From: Nothophaeocryptopus gaeumannii
Lineage: Eukaryota; Ascomycota; Dothideomycetes; Mycosphaerellales; Mycosphaerellaceae
Assembly (NCBI GenBank): GCA_031771865.1
Contig: JASISA010000001.1
Coordinates: 186,001 to 250,000, forward strand
DNA length: 64,000 nt
Direction of reading: 5' to 3'
Both the position numbers and the translations under genes were made by a program. Under the pieces are notes generated by a model that was given only the letters and a program-made list of their open reading frames with translations, was not told where the DNA came from and did no database searches. Shown here one piece after another: positions 20,483 to 31,909 of the stretch. Position 1 is the first letter of the stretch, and every line of letters begins with the position of its first letter.

Positions 20483-21063
20483 ATGTTTGCTTCCTGGCTT
20501 ACAAAAGCGACCGCAATACGCCTTGGAAGGACCGACACTACAATCGCAGCCAAGACCACAAAAGCCATGTCATCGCTCGGCCACAAGCTCAAGCTCGGAG
20601 TTGCCATGGCAGGACATCGCGACCAGATTTTAGGTATGCTGCTTCGACATATCCTCTCTTTCTACAGCTATCGTGACACCCACCCGTAGTCAACGCCACC
20701 TATCTCTTCTCCGGAACCGCCGCACCCTACGCGCCCGAAGGAAATGAAGCCGGACGCCGCGAAATTGATGCCTTCGAACTGATCATCGATACCTACAGCA
20801 CCCACACGAACTCGACTACCATCCAAGGGAGGACCTTCACCTGGTTTCGAGCGTATGTCATCTACCGAGCGAACGGTCTGCGGAATGTTGCCGTTCAGAG
20901 TCCAGGGTGTAGACATATCGAGGATGCTCTGGAAGCGCTTGTAAACATGCTGTCCGGCGCTATGGGAACGAGCAAGACGGATGCGCATATGACACCGGCT
21001 GGACAAGGATACATCAATACCTTGTTATTGCCGGCGTTTCAACAGAGTCCGTCGGGTCAATGA
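20483..21063 (+). CDS. Unidentified two-exon protein
   Basis: Exons 20483-20633 and 20690-21063 give 174 residues; the intron is GTATGC...CGTAG, 56 nt, and both sides stay open only when spliced. The N-terminus MFASWLTKATAIRLGRTDT is amphipathic with Arg and no acid, which could be a mitochondrial presequence, although translation might instead begin at the Met at 20567. The second exon contains NATYLFSGTAAPYAPEG, TFTWFRAYVIYRANGLRNV and ALEALVNMLSGAM. No family recognised. It ends 112 bp from a gene coming from the other strand. Confidence 0.55.
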
Positions 21064-21175
21064 AATGAGACTGCGATGGGACTTGAGAGTGAAAGTTGAG
21101 TTCGAGTGGAATGTTGTTGATTGAGATGGGTATTTGCTACTACACATTATCATACAGCCATCTTCATCCATACCA

Positions 21176-21624
21176 CTAATCATGCCTCAGATCACCACTG
21201 TCCACCGTCCTCTCTACATCGTGCAGTTCCCGACACCCTCGCCACCCTGAAACCCACCAAATTGACCACCACATCTTCAAATATGCATAACCTGCTTTCA
21301 TCAACACTGCTGGAAATATGGCGCGTCGCACCATGTCTCTCAACCACTTCCGCTTGATCCAATCGAATTGTATGAACGCCATAAACGCATCTTCTCGATG
21401 CATTAGGTCTCGCATCTCAGGTTGCTCACGAATGGTTTTGATGAGTTCGCTCAATGTGCTTTCTTGTCCGGTCTGCGTGTTGCGGATGACTACAGTATGC
21501 CGACCATGGAAGTCGTGTGTTGTATGGGTGGTGTATTCGATGTTGGAGCCCCATGTTGATGGGTCGGTAGATGGAGCCTTTCCCGTTTCGAAGCCATGGG
21601 TGGGTAGAGATGTGTTGTTGTGGG
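21176..21624 (-). CDS. Unidentified protein, 3' exon only
   Basis: From a good acceptor (cattacag) at 21625 the frame is open to the stop at 21176. It reads FETGKAPSTDPSTWGSN, HDFHGRHTVVIRNTQTGQES, then a helical segment TIREQPEMRDLMHREDAFMA and a Trp-rich, possibly membrane-associated part (FIQFDWIKRKWLRDMV, AGYAYLKMWWSIWWVSG). No in-frame ATG lies between the acceptor and RDLM, so a 5' exon is missing from this model, and I could not find it in the 400 bp upstream. The family is not recognised. Confidence 0.4.
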
Positions 21625-22035
21625 CTGTAATGACTTGTTTTTGGTGAGAAGAAAAATATCACGGCTGTTGGTTGAATATTGAGTAGTCTCGTTTGCGTGA
21701 GTGAAGAAAGGTGATGGCGTTTGTTATGATGCGCGTGACACCAATGGACGATCGTGTCCTGTGCTATGCCTCCCGAAGAAGCTCCAACACAGCCATCGAT
21801 GGTCTTGGCGCCAATGGACTTCAGCTGATCGCATTCGCATGAAGTCCCCGGTTGGGATACATAGCCTCTTCTAAGGAGTTAGCAATGATTTTGTTGACCA
21901 TCGCTGAGCTTTGAGGTCTCGAGAAGCACAACCCTCTTCAGAAAGATTTTAATTCGGAAAGTAGACTGCCACCTATGCTCACGCCTGGAACGTTCAAACA
22001 ATTTGCGAGTGCTCAAAATCTACGTTGTCGAGCTT
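21625..22035. other. Intergenic, no gene seen
   Basis: About 410 bp that should include the missing 5' end of the preceding minus-strand gene and the 3' side of the transporter at 22.0 kb. Nothing definite was recognised. Confidence 0.4.
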
Positions 22036-23598
22036 CTATCGGTCTATTGACATCCTCTCCTCCCTCTTCTGTTTCCTCTTCACCCTCAATAACTCAAACA
22101 TGAACAGCGAAGCAACAGCGTACGATAAACCTGCGAAGATCTGGGTGTACAAGTATCTCCATCTACCCATGCTCGGTCTCCTCAAACAAAGAGCAATGAC
22201 TTCTGCGAATGTGCAGGGCAGGACGGTGGTAAGCCATTGCAGTGAGAGGAAGGAGGGTACTTCTGCAAGACCTGCTACTTCTGCGCAGAGAGGGCCGACG
22301 GTCTAGAGTGGAGTCAGTGTGTCGAAGCGGGACGAGAGTGCGTGTATGCTCACCATCCAATACACGCCCATATTAGCACCGCAGCAAATGGCGAAGAAGA
22401 TGAGAACTCCATAACTAGTCCCAGGGATCCAAACCGCGAAGATCAGGACAGCGCTCATGAACGTCGCGAACGTAGCGACTTCGATTCGACCGAGACGATC
22501 GCTGATGAGTCCTGTAGAAAGTCAGCCCACGTTTACTCTCACATTGAAACTTTGCCCTTCACAGCGCTCACCGATCGTAGGCCGCCCAAACGCCGTTCCC
22601 AAGTTCAACACCGCCGTTAAGATACTCGCCTGCCCCTGATTCAATCCAGCAACCGCCACCGCATAATTCGACAAACTGTACAGCAAAGACATATATCCCA
22701 GCAAAATCACAAATGCCCAAGCCAGCAACAGGCAGCAGTCATATCTCTTGAGTAAATGGATCGCGAAACCAAGCTGTGGTGGCTTGACGACGTGATTCCG
22801 ATCTTTAACCAAAAGCGTCCCGATCGCATTTCCCACGAAGCAGAGTATCCCCGTTATGCGTAATGCCCATGCTAGAGAAATGTGTTGAATCATGGCGTTC
22901 GTCCCAAGACTGAAAGCAAGTCCACCAAATCCTGATCCCGCACTTGCAATTCCACCAGCCAGAGATCTTCGTTTTAGAAACCATTGAGGGAGGACTTGTA
23001 TGGAAGGGATGAAAATTGCTCCTAGCCCGAGACCAACGAGGACGCCCTGAGTAAGATGTAATTGCCAGGTTTGTCGTGCGAAGCTGGCTGCGATGTAGCC
23101 TCCCGAAATCATCACCGTTCCGCAGAACATGACGGGTTTCCTCCCAAGCTCCCGCGTAGCTACAGTGAGGATTGGCGCGATGAAATTTGAGACTCCGAAT
23201 TCGAGACCGCCGATGAGGGCGTAGTCCAGGGGCCGGGCGGAGGGAAAATAATCTGTCGCTAGGTAATGAGAGATGCATACGCCATACTAAGAACGAGGTT
23301 AGATGGATGGTAGTGATTTGATTTGTTTGAAAGGAAGTAAACTTACACTGGCCGCTACGCCCCAGGTGAAGCAGTTCGTTAGGGCGAGGGCGAAGCAGAC
23401 GATCCAGGCGTAGCAGCCGTCTGGGGGCAGGTCGATGGGCTGGGTGGCGGTGGCAGGTGTTGTTGCCGTTGTGCCTCCATATTTTTCTTCTTGTGAAGTG
23501 AGGTGGGTGCTAGTTGGAGAGGGTATTGTGTCCGCTATGATGTGTTCTTGCCGCTTTTCTTTTTGGAATAGGAACAGTCCTTTCATCTTCCTGCTCAT
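22036..23598 (-). CDS. MFS transporter, monocarboxylate-porter type
   Basis: Four exons, 23598-23348, 23287-22572, 22511-22354 and 22302-22036, give 463 residues and about 12 membrane helices. After a 60-residue cytosolic leader comes the family signature in a variant form, PPDGCYAWIVCFALALTN, then FTWGVAAS joined across intron 1 to YGVCISHYLA and PLDYALIGGLEFGVSNF. Helices 4-5 read VLVGLGLGAIFIPSIQVLPQ and FLKRRSLAGGIASAGSGFGG. These proteins move monocarboxylates or related small acids across the plasma or vacuolar membrane; substrate unknown. The start may be the Met at 23598 or at 23586. It lies head-to-tail behind a second transporter of the same family. Confidence 0.9.
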
Positions 23599-23689
23599 AA
23601 GGTGCTCCGTGCAGCAGGGGTTTTTGCCACCGAAATGTGGCTGCTTGGTGAGATCAAGTGAATGAAAATAGACCGGCAACTGTCAGGAC

Positions 23690-24078
23690 CATCATACCGC
23701 TAATCAAAAGTAGCCAGCACGACATGCTATAGGGCGTGTGAACCTCTCCCATGTAAAACCTCAACACTCACCCTATCGAAAAGCATTCACTCAGTCATGA
23801 GCTACGCGGGCAGTCGGCACAGCACATACGCGCTAAGGAGTTGAGTCCGTTCTCGGCGGCCTACAAATTGGCCGATTTGTCGGCCAGCGAAGGTCGATCA
23901 CGTGGACCTTGTGCATGCTGCTTGACCCATCACGGTCTGCGGTGTCCTGTGGGCATATGTACGGCACGTAGGCGGTCAATGTAGATTCTGGGGTATGCTG
24001 ACATGGCATTCAAGACGTAGGGAAGATGCAAGGCTGGAAATGCTCGGATGAGTTGAAGATCTGTGATCGATAGGTCTT
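23690..24078. other. Intergenic between the two transporters
   Basis: About 390 bp with no ORF of interest. It must carry the promoter of the 22.0-kb transporter and the 3' end of the 24.1-kb transporter. Confidence 0.5.
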
Positions 24079-25589
24079 CTATACTCTACTCTTTAGATCC
24101 CAGCCTGCTATTGAGACTCTCGTTGCTACCAGTAAGGCGCACTACAATCACGTTAGTTTGGTATTCAAGATGATAGTCGCTTGATTTCACTTACTCCGAC
24201 CGCGAAGCTCAGACCACCCCATGTCTGAGCATAGGTATATGCTCCATCATGCATCGAGATCAGAGCGCCTGCCAAAGGTGGCCCTGTCAAGCTTGCAAAG
24301 CTCACCACTGTGAAAGCCATGCCCATTCTGACGCCATTCTTCTTCAGGTCTTGAACTTTGTTCAGTGAACCCATAACAGCAGGCCACAAAGCTTGTAGGC
24401 ATGCGCTTCCAGCTCCGTAGATGACTGCGAAGACGTACAGCGCGGCGACAGAATGTATCGCCATCCAGCAGAACATCATGATGCAGCATAGCGCTGAGAA
24501 TGGGATGAGTGTGTTCAAAGAGCCGACCTTGTCCGCGAAATAATTGGGCAGAAGTCGGAAGATGCCGCCTATCGACACCAAGGTAAGGAGGAGGTTGATC
24601 GACTGCTGGTAGCTCACGCCCAGCACATTTCTCCCGTATGATCCAACGTAGAAGAAGACGAAGTATAGTCCCCAGAAATTGAAGAACATGGCTGCACAGT
24701 ATAGCGCGAACGGCTTCTCCTTGAAAGATGCCCAGTCGACTAGAGGTCCAGATTTCCTTGGGGGCATCCGAGGTTTGAGGAAGATGACGGACACGACGTT
24801 GCATGCCAACATGATGAAGCCAAGTACTCGGACTGTCCACGGATAGCCAATCCTGGGTAGCAATTGCTGGACGACCACAGCGAATACCACGCCCCCTGTG
24901 CACGAGCCGAGTGCTGTGATCCCGCAAGCCAGAGCGCGCTTCTTCGCAAAGTAGCTCGTCATGACGGCCATGGCCGGACAGAATTGAAGTCCGTTTGCTA
25001 TACCTAGGCACAGCGCTTGAGCCAGAAAGAGCTGCCAAAAGTTCTTGCATTGCGCTTGACAGAAGATACCAATCATCAGAAAGACTGTACCTGTCAGGTA
25101 CACAGGCCTGAACAAGCCAGCGTCCGTGGCTCGTCCAGTGAATGTACCGAGGAAAAAGAGCAAAAAGACCTGGATGCTTCCAATCCATGAGATTGCAGAT
25201 GCATCTATACCAAGCGTGCCCCCGTAGTATGTTTGAAACACGCCAAACGCGGTGGTGTACCCGAATGTCGCGAAGATGGTGAGATGAACGCATAGGATCT
25301 GCGTCCAGGCTTGAAGGCCGCCATCTGGTGGAGGCCCTGGATCCTGCCACGAGGAAGTTGCTGATCTTCGAGATATTGTTCTCGCCAGAGTAGCTCCTAG
25401 GCTGGTGTGTTTCTCATCCTGTGGCGAATGATGTTGTTCTTCTGCTTCTCCAATGGCTCGCTCGATGTCATCATCATGAGCACTAGGCCAGGCGCTCAGC
25501 TGGGCTCCATCATAGGTCGTATCCGTTCTGTGCCCATCGTCTTTCTCCACGTCCGTCTTGTGGCTTGCGTCCGACAATTTTCTCGTCAT
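24079..25589 (-). CDS. MFS transporter, monocarboxylate-porter type
   Basis: Two exons, 25589-24195 and 24141-24079, give 485 residues. The last 53-nt intron (gtaagt...ttgtag with a ctaac branch point) joins GLSFAVG to CALLVATRVSIAG, restoring the twelfth helix. An acidic N-terminal tail of about 90 residues precedes PPPDGGLQAWTQILCVHL, the MCT signature. Other landmarks are FGVFQTYYGGTLG, ALCLGIANGLQFCPAMAVM and FAKKRALACGITALGSCTGG. It is 36-40 percent-like by eye to the neighbouring transporter only in these motifs, so the pair is an old rather than recent duplication. Substrate unknown. The ATG at 25589 (MTRKLSDASHK) is preferred over an upstream in-frame start. Confidence 0.9.
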
Positions 25590-26598
25590 GGCTCCGAAGG
25601 GATGTGAAGTGCTGAAGTGAGGGGTCCAGGATTCAATTGCCGATCTTAAGAAGTGAGAGATTGGCAATACCTGCGACAACAGAGCGATGATTACCAAGCC
25701 TTTCCAAGAACGCACTGCATACCCTTGCTCCTCGCAGACTCGTTTGGCATTTGCCTGTTCATGCCGCGAAGATCGAAGAGTTCAGCAGATGCTTCTGCAA
25801 ACCTCGGCATCCAATCGTTGTGGAGAGGAAAAGACATTAGCCGGGCCGGCGACATGCAGTCCATACCGGCGGCATAACACATGTTTGGGGTGCAGGACGC
25901 CCTTCTGCAAGTCCTGTGACTCAGTTCAGTAGTCTCTCTGATGTGCAGGGCAACACATCCCGCGCGATGTCGCAGGTCCCGGGTATCACGAAGTTGTTCC
26001 TTAGTCTATTCTACCTAAGCCAATTTCTCAGCATGGCTTCCCGCTTTCACACCGCCGACGACGGCGAGGACACTGTTTTCTCTCTTCTCTTGCTCTTATT
26101 TGCGCTTGCCCTGGACCTTCTCATAGCGCCATCGCTTCTGCTCCCTGCTGTTTGACGTCCGCTCAGTGGCTGGCGCACGGCGTGTCGTGGTGCCAGCTGG
26201 CAACCCCGAGAAGAAATACGAGGTCGAAGAGGCCGAGGATGCATTGAGATGGAGCGCGTCGGTGTCGATGCTGCGCCCTCCACGCCGGCCCCAGACGCGA
26301 CTCCGCGTGTCAACCAACTGTGAAGCGCATCCTTTCTCAACACCCACTCTCAACACCTTGGCCTTGAGTGATGAGGTGAACTGTGAACATCTTGGCATCA
26401 TTGCAGGGACAATGTCTTCGACGCAGCTGACAGAATGTGGTGTGTCATGAGCAACATGAGGTGATGAAAAGCTCACAGTGATGCTGACTTCCTTGAACCT
26501 GGAAAACTCACGAGAGATCCGTGCACGAAGTCTAAATCTCGACAACGCCTTGGTATAAGAATCGTTGCCGTACATCCACATCAGCAGAACATGCACCA
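25590..26598. other. Intergenic, no gene seen
   Basis: Roughly 1 kb holding the promoter of the transporter at 24.1-25.6 kb. Overlapping ORFs of 80-168 codons occur on both strands at 25.9-26.6 kb (for example minus strand 26602-26096). None has motifs, and all three frames look equally open in this GC-rich patch. Confidence 0.45.
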
Positions 26599-27149
26599 TC
26601 ACATGTCCTCCGTAGTCTGCTTGAGGGTCTCCATGACTTTCTCGATTGATTTCCCTGGAGTCTTAGCCGGACGCAGCTCGATGACGATAGTGAAAGCTCT
26701 GCCGATAGTCTTGTCCACGAGCTCTCCTCCGCCCTCGTCCAAGTTGAGGGCAAACGTTCGGTCATGGAATGCGCGCATCCATCTCAACAGATTCGGCCAA
26801 CTCGGACGTCTCAAGTTGCCAAAGTCGATCGGTCTTTGCTGCTGCTTACGGAGCCGCTTTGACGGAAGAAGTTGAGTGGGGCTGAGAGGTTGAATCGTGG
26901 CATGTCGAAAATGAATGAGTTCTCGTAGTAATATATCGAGGTTGATTCGCGACGGATTTGCTTGCTCGTACGTATGAGAGGCGGCTGCTGATAATTCTGT
27001 CGGTCGATTGAGATAAGTTCCTCCTCGCAAAGCGCGAACCGGTAGCTGCGGTTGCGCATCTCCGCGGGTAAGTCGAGGAATGGGCATGCCTTTTGTCCGA
27101 GTTCCGCAAGGGCGAGATTCTGCAATTCCCGGAGGTGAGTAACGCTCAT
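26599..27149 (-). pseudogene. F-box-like paralogue with a frameshift
   Basis: From ATG 27149 (MSVTHLRELQNLALAELGQ) the frame runs through FLDLPAEMRNRSYRFALC, the F-box-like motif, and PPLIRTSKQIRRESTSIYYY, matching the gene at 0.6 kb. It then drifts into an unrelated tail, while the family sequence continues in another frame as SWPNLLRWMRAFHDRTF and AFTIVIELRPAKTPGKS to a stop at 26599. A GTAAGC donor is present at the break, but I found no acceptor that restores frame, so a one-base frameshift near 26850 is the simplest explanation. An unconventional intron remains possible, in which case the gene would be intact. Confidence 0.6.
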
Positions 27150-27734
27150 GCTAGAGACGAGCGCTCTCGAAACGACGACAGCGGTGGCGACCGCGGCCTT
27201 CGCGGGCTTTCTGGGCACCTTCTTCTACGTCATAAAGGGTTTAATAGATTTCGTCAGCTGAGGTTCTGGAAATCGCTAATAGAGGACGCATAACTTACTG
27301 ACGAAGCTGCAGTTGTCGGTATATGTCTCCAGGGAAGTCTGGCGGGTGAACGTGCAGCTTTAGGCCGAGAGGACGGCTTGGCCCGTGCGCACGCTAGCGC
27401 AGATCCCTGAGGCGTGCAACGCATGTGAATGCCTGCACGGCTTTACGACACCAAACGCGAAAATGGAATAGTGAGTGAATGTGAGTATACGTCAGATGAT
27501 AATGCAAGATTCTCTGCTATTCAGCTACCGAGACGAGCTGCTTGTCGCAGTACTGCCTTATTAACACTCATGCAGCAATCCTAATGTGTGATAGAACAAA
27601 GCATTTGCAACTAGAAGCTCTCTCTGGTTTTCCTGCGACTTCTGCTCTTGTTATATCTCTTTCTCGCTCCTCGAAGCTACCGGCTCCCGTCTAATGAAAC
27701 AGCTTCCCACCAAAGCCCGAGGCTGCACCAGCCG
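27150..27734. other. Intergenic, no gene seen
   Basis: Holds the upstream side of the F-box-like copy and the 3' side of the next minus-strand gene. A plus-strand ORF here and into 27.97 kb is the shadow of that gene's second exon. Confidence 0.5.
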
Positions 27735-28419
27735 CTACAGCTTGGCAGCAACCTGCTGCGCCGTAACTAGAAGCAAAGCCTCAAGGGCTTCTGTGGCAGT
27801 TGCCTTGATCGGTCCTTGCAAGACGCAGTTGCTACCACGGAAGATTGTACCCCTCAGCGAGGCGTCGGCACCAGCTGCAGCAACAGCAACCGTGAAGTAT
27901 TCTGCAGAGCGGGTGCTGAAGATGAAGGTGGCGTTTTCTAGTTCCTCTTCAGCACTGCGCGATTAACTTCAAGTAAGTGTAGGACAATTTACTCTTCATC
28001 TGCTTATGAAGATCTTTGACAGAGTTCGAGTCCTTGTTGGAACTCTCAATCTTAACGTCCTTCGAGTCGTCGCCGTCGTCGGACTCGAGCTTCACCTCGC
28101 GCTTGGGCTTCGCCAGTGCCGCCTCCACCCTCTGATTCAGCGTCTGAAGGGCCTCTACCTCATCAGATCCAGATGATCCGAGGATGAGCATCTCCTCTCT
28201 ATGATAGAGGTTGAAAATGGGGTCCTTTCTTCCGAGTTTTAGAGAAGTAGCGCCAGCGCCCGACGTTGGCGTTGAGGCCCGGGTAGAGGACTTGCGCTTT
28301 GGCGACAGATTCATCACCTTATACGGTGGAGTGTTGCCGTCAGAGCGCTTAATGAGAATCTGCTCCTCGACCGGCGTGAAAGCTTCACGTATGGTCCGCG
28401 AGAGGAATAGGCTAGCCAT
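27735..28419 (-). CDS. Unidentified two-exon protein
   Basis: Exon 1 is 28419-27993. Exon 2 begins at about 27946 and ends with TAG at 27735, giving about 212 residues. The donor aaga|GTAAAT is clear. The acceptor is uncertain: using gctgaag|AG keeps frame and gives a 46-nt intron, while the nearer cgcag does not. The N-terminus MASLFLSRTIREAFTP is followed by a polar linker (LSPKRKSSTRASTPTSGAG), DPIFNLYHREEMLILGSSG and an acidic stretch. Exon 2 encodes a compact domain, LENATFIFSTRSAEYFTVAV, RGTIFRGSNCVLQGPIKATA, TEALEALLLVTAQQVAAKL, with a strand-strand-helix rhythm that recalls dsRBD-like folds. That comparison is a guess; the family is not recognised. Confidence 0.6.
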
Positions 28420-29242
28420 CTCCAGAGAGCTTGAGGTAGGCAGAGCTTGGTGTGTACACTGATTTGTAGCATGTCGCCAGCTACGAGTGCTAATAGGCGA
28501 GGCGGTTTGGTATAAGTACGTTGGGGTCGAGACTGCGGGTGCGGGCCGTGTAGCACGGACTCAGGACAGGAAAGCCTAAAGAGGTGAATACTGAAGCAAC
28601 ATAAATGATGACTGAGAGACTAAGTCTGCTAGCCACAAGAGACCACCACTAGATGCATACAACGGTGTCTTGCCCTGTACTGCAAGACACGAGCCCAGTT
28701 CGACTGATCAGTCTCAGCACAGTCTACAAACGTGACATTAGCGTATGCCGCCTTGGTGCAGAGCCATTTCCTACATACCTCTCTGCCTTCCCGGGACTTC
28801 TTCCATCAACGCTTGGTCCCTCTCGCAAAGCTGACTCTCCTCCCTTGCCCAACGCCAAGAGAAGACCTCCGCCTCGCTTTCATCGTCTTCTGCTGAGACT
28901 TGTACCGATCAGAAGTCTCTCGAGAGACTCGTCTTCTGTAAGACTCCGCAAGCTGTTCGAGAGCTGTGAGCTTGCCGCTCGATGGAATTTGCATAGTATT
29001 CATGCCGCGTGGTCTTCCGTTGTGGACTTGTTCGGTGTCTGTTCTCCGCCGTGGCATGCTTGATGATCTCTGCAGAGCGAAGCATGCAGTCCTTGGTGAG
29101 ACATTTGTATGCCAGCTGCGGTGGCGATTTGAAGGTTCGCACCATATTCACCAAGTGCTGAGTCTTGATTCAGCATCATTAGTATGTTTGCAGTGGCGAG
29201 AGAGGCAAAAGTTGACCAGCAATCGTATTCCATAGTGGCGCT
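28420..29242. other. Intergenic, no gene seen
   Basis: About 820 bp. A minus-strand ORF (29057-28806) encodes a basic segment with RRRSSLGVGQGRRVSFARG, but lacks a plausible start or partner exon. The right end should contain the SPC34 3' UTR. Confidence 0.45.
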
Positions 29243-29992
29243 CTATCGCATGAGTCCGCCAAGGTCTTTCTCCATGCCTGCGACACGATCTTCCAAAGTC
29301 TTCTTCTTTCGCTGGAGTTCTTTCACTTCAGCTTCCTCGCGCTCCAGATCTTCCCTAGAGATCGCAGGCGCAGAAGGTTCGTCCTCGTCACTATATTTGA
29401 TGAGCTCATCCTCGTCATCATCGTGCGAATGGCTGCTCTTATTCATCGCCTCCAGCTCTCTGCTCTGTTGAATAACACGCTCCTCATAATGCGCAATGTT
29501 TGCAGAGAGCTGCTGATGCCGTCTTCTGAGTTGATTAATCCTGTCCGAAGCACCTGGAATGGGATACACAGCAAGCAGTCTCTCGGCGCCTTCCAGAAGA
29601 ACCTCAAAGTCCGTTTCGCCTTTGATCCTCGCGGCGGCGGCTTCTTGGCGCGTCCGCTGATACAGATCTCCGCCCAGAACGGCAGCAACAGCTCGGCTCT
29701 TTGGTTGTCGCGAGCCGTATACTGTTGCTCTCCGCTTGGTCGCGGTCGGTGGCACTGGAGCATCTCCCGCGCCATTGGCGAAATCGGTGGCGCCTGGTTT
29801 TCCAGGCAGGGGAGGCGGTGCTAAGTGGAATAATGCTCGCTCATGTGCCTCAGTATCCCGTATGAGCGATGTGATATCGTGTTGACCAAGTAGCGCATTC
29901 GTGAACATCTTCGGTCCTGGAAATGGTAGATCGGCGATTGAGGTTGCGCATAGTGAGATCTGCTCGAGGTGCGAGCTGAGCAGAGAGGCCAT
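29243..29992 (-). CDS. SPC34: DASH/DAM1 complex subunit SPC34
   Basis: A 249-residue single-exon protein. I start it at MASLLSSHLEQISLCATSI, which matches the conserved N-terminus of fungal Spc34, and not at an in-frame ATG ten codons upstream. Conserved blocks are LPFPGPKMFTNALLGQHD and TSLIRDTEAHERALFHL. The C-terminal half is coiled coil (INQLRRRHQQLSANIAHYEE; EREEAEVKELQRKKKTLED), as expected for a subunit that assembles into the ring coupling kinetochores to spindle microtubules. An acidic insert with DDDEDELIKYSDEDE separates the coils. It diverges from RPN3 across about 260 bp. Confidence 0.93.
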   Translation of the reverse strand: MASLLSSHLEQISLCATSIADLPFPGPKMFTNALLGQHDITSLIRDTEAHERALFHLAPPPLPGKPGATDFANGAGDAPVPPTATKRRATVYGSRQPKSRAVAAVLGGDLYQRTRQEAAAARIKGETDFEVLLEGAERLLAVYPIPGASDRINQLRRRHQQLSANIAHYEERVIQQSRELEAMNKSSHSHDDDEDELIKYSDEDEPSAPAISREDLEREEAEVKELQRKKKTLEDRVAGMEKDLGGLMR

Positions 29993-30250
29993 GATCGAAG
30001 CATAAGAAGCACCCAGGCGCAATGGTTGAAGGCAAGACGCTCGCGATAAGTGGAGTGTTTCTCTCTTGACGGATCAAGCAAATGCGTTCTTGGAAGACGC
30101 GTTGTTTGGAAAGCACATGTGATGTCGGGGACTGCCAAGGCCGACTCTGAGCAGCAGCAGCTCATCCTCGCAGCATCAACTCCAACACTCCACACAACAC
30201 GCGACCTCTACACCACACGAACACATCTATCCTCTTATCACATCGTCAAC
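29993..30250. promoter_or_regulatory. Bidirectional promoter SPC34/RPN3
   Basis: The 258 bp between two divergent start codons. No TATA box is obvious. Confidence 0.5.
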
Positions 30251-31907
30251 ATGGCGGATAAGATGGATGTTGATGCCGTCAACGGCGAGAAGCAGGAGGA
30301 GGGCGTTGGGCCGGCACCAGATCTGCCGCCGGAGCGCAGTACGTCGCCTTGCCCTTGCCGCCTTGCAAACAATGAGCCAGTACCATAAGAAACATACTGA
30401 CATCGCATGATACAGTCATCCAGAACAACCTCAACTTCATCAACCAAGCCGTCGACACTTTTGACTCCAGATTCACACTGCGCGCGCTCCGAAGCATCTC
30501 TACTCTACGGAAAGCACCCAACTTCGCCGAAGCCATCGCGTTGGGCATCCGAACCGCATATCCGAAAGCATCAAATCGTGGGCGACAGATCTTGGAGGAG
30601 CTCTTGCCAGAGAAAGTTCATGTCACACAGAATGGGTCAGCCTCAGCGGGCAAAGAGAAGAGCGGCGAGGAAGAGCAGGTCCATCCAGAAGTGTGGGCGT
30701 ATCTGGGGGTTTTAATCCAGGTTGGTACTGCAAAGAGCATGCGGATGACGGAGATACTGATGAACCATACCAGGTCTACTTATATGACACGGCCGAATAC
30801 GAGAAGGGCGCCGACTTCAGCGAGAGCTTCGTTGAGCGCATCCGCAGCTGGAACCGCCGCACGCTCGACCAGATTGGCGCCAAAGCCTACTTCTATTACG
30901 CCCTTTTCAACGAGAACCTCGACCCGAAGCCGCCGTCTAAGCAATCACCTGTCATCGAAACGAGACCGAAGTTGCTGGCTGCTCTCCGATCCGCTGTTCT
31001 GCGCAAGGATGCCGACACACAGGCCGCCGTGACTGTGCTGCTTCTGCGCAACTACATCAGCACAGCAGACATCAAACAGGCCGATCTTCTTGTTGAGCAG
31101 ACACAATTTCCAACCGCCGCTTCAAACAACCAAGTATGCCGCTACCTCTACTACATCGGCCGTATCCGAGCTGTTCAACTGGCCTACACGCAAGCGCACG
31201 AGGTCCTGGAGTCTGCTACACGCAAGTCGCCGACCACAGGTCCCGCGGTCGGCTTCTACCAGCAAGCAACAAAGCTGCTGATAGTCGTTGAGCTGTTGAT
31301 GGGTGATATTCCCGAGCGCTCCCTCTTCCGACAGCTATCCCTCGAAGCCGCCCTCTACCCATACCTGAAGCTCGTCCAAGCTGTTCGCGTCGGCGACCTT
31401 CAAGCATTCTTGAAGTGCGTCAGCCTCAACGAAGCTCAGTTCCGCAAGGATGGCACGTACACTCTCATCCTTCGCCTTCGCCAAAACGTCATCAAGACTG
31501 GTGTGCGCATGCTCTCGCTCTCATACTCCCGCATCTCCCTCCGAGACATCTGCACGCGTCTAGGCGTGGACAGCGAAGAGTCGGCAGAGTACATCACGGC
31601 AAAGGCGATTAGAGATGGTGTCATCGAGGCGAGCTTAGATCACCAGAACGGTCACATGGTCACAGTGCCGCAAAAGGACGCATACAGCACGACGGAGCCT
31701 AGCGAGGCTTTCCATGCACGAATAAGCGCGCTTCTGGGCATGCGGGATGAGTGTGTCATGGCTATGCGGTATCCTATGAACAAGCATCGCCAGGAGATTG
31801 CTGAGGCGGCTAAGGCTCGTGAGAGGGAGAGAGAGCTTGCCAAGGAGATCATTGAGGGTGAAGGCGATGGTGATGATGGTGATGATGGTGGCTTTGAGGG
31901 CATGTAG
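30251..31907 (+). CDS. RPN3: 26S proteasome regulatory subunit RPN3
   Basis: Exons 30251-30338, 30416-30720 and 30774-31907 give 508 residues. The acidic N-terminus is followed by QNNLNFINQAVDTFDSRFT, the TPR-like helical repeats (AYFYYALFNENLDPKPPSKQ; CRYLYYIGRIRAVQLAYTQA) and the PCI domain near residues 260-440 (GDLQAFLKCVSLNEAQFRKD; ISLRDICTRLGVDSEESAEY). The C-terminal tail is highly charged, with RERERELAKEIIEGEGDGDD, as in other fungal Rpn3 proteins. It is a non-ATPase lid subunit of the proteasome, nuclear and cytosolic. The second intron is 53 nt and in phase 0. No PACE-type Rpn4 site was sought systematically. Confidence 0.96.
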
Positions 31908-31909
31908 TA

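Noticed and set aside
25916..26602. Several overlapping ORFs on both strands
   Set aside because: All frames equally open in a GC-rich patch, none with motif, start context or introns.
27694..27966. 90-codon plus-strand ORF
   Set aside because: It is the complement of the second exon of the minus-strand gene ending at 27735, whose frame is the better coding candidate.
30693..30773. Internal ATG start for RPN3 at 30693
   Set aside because: It reads through a 53-nt intron; the spliced upstream exons encode the conserved Rpn3 N-terminus.
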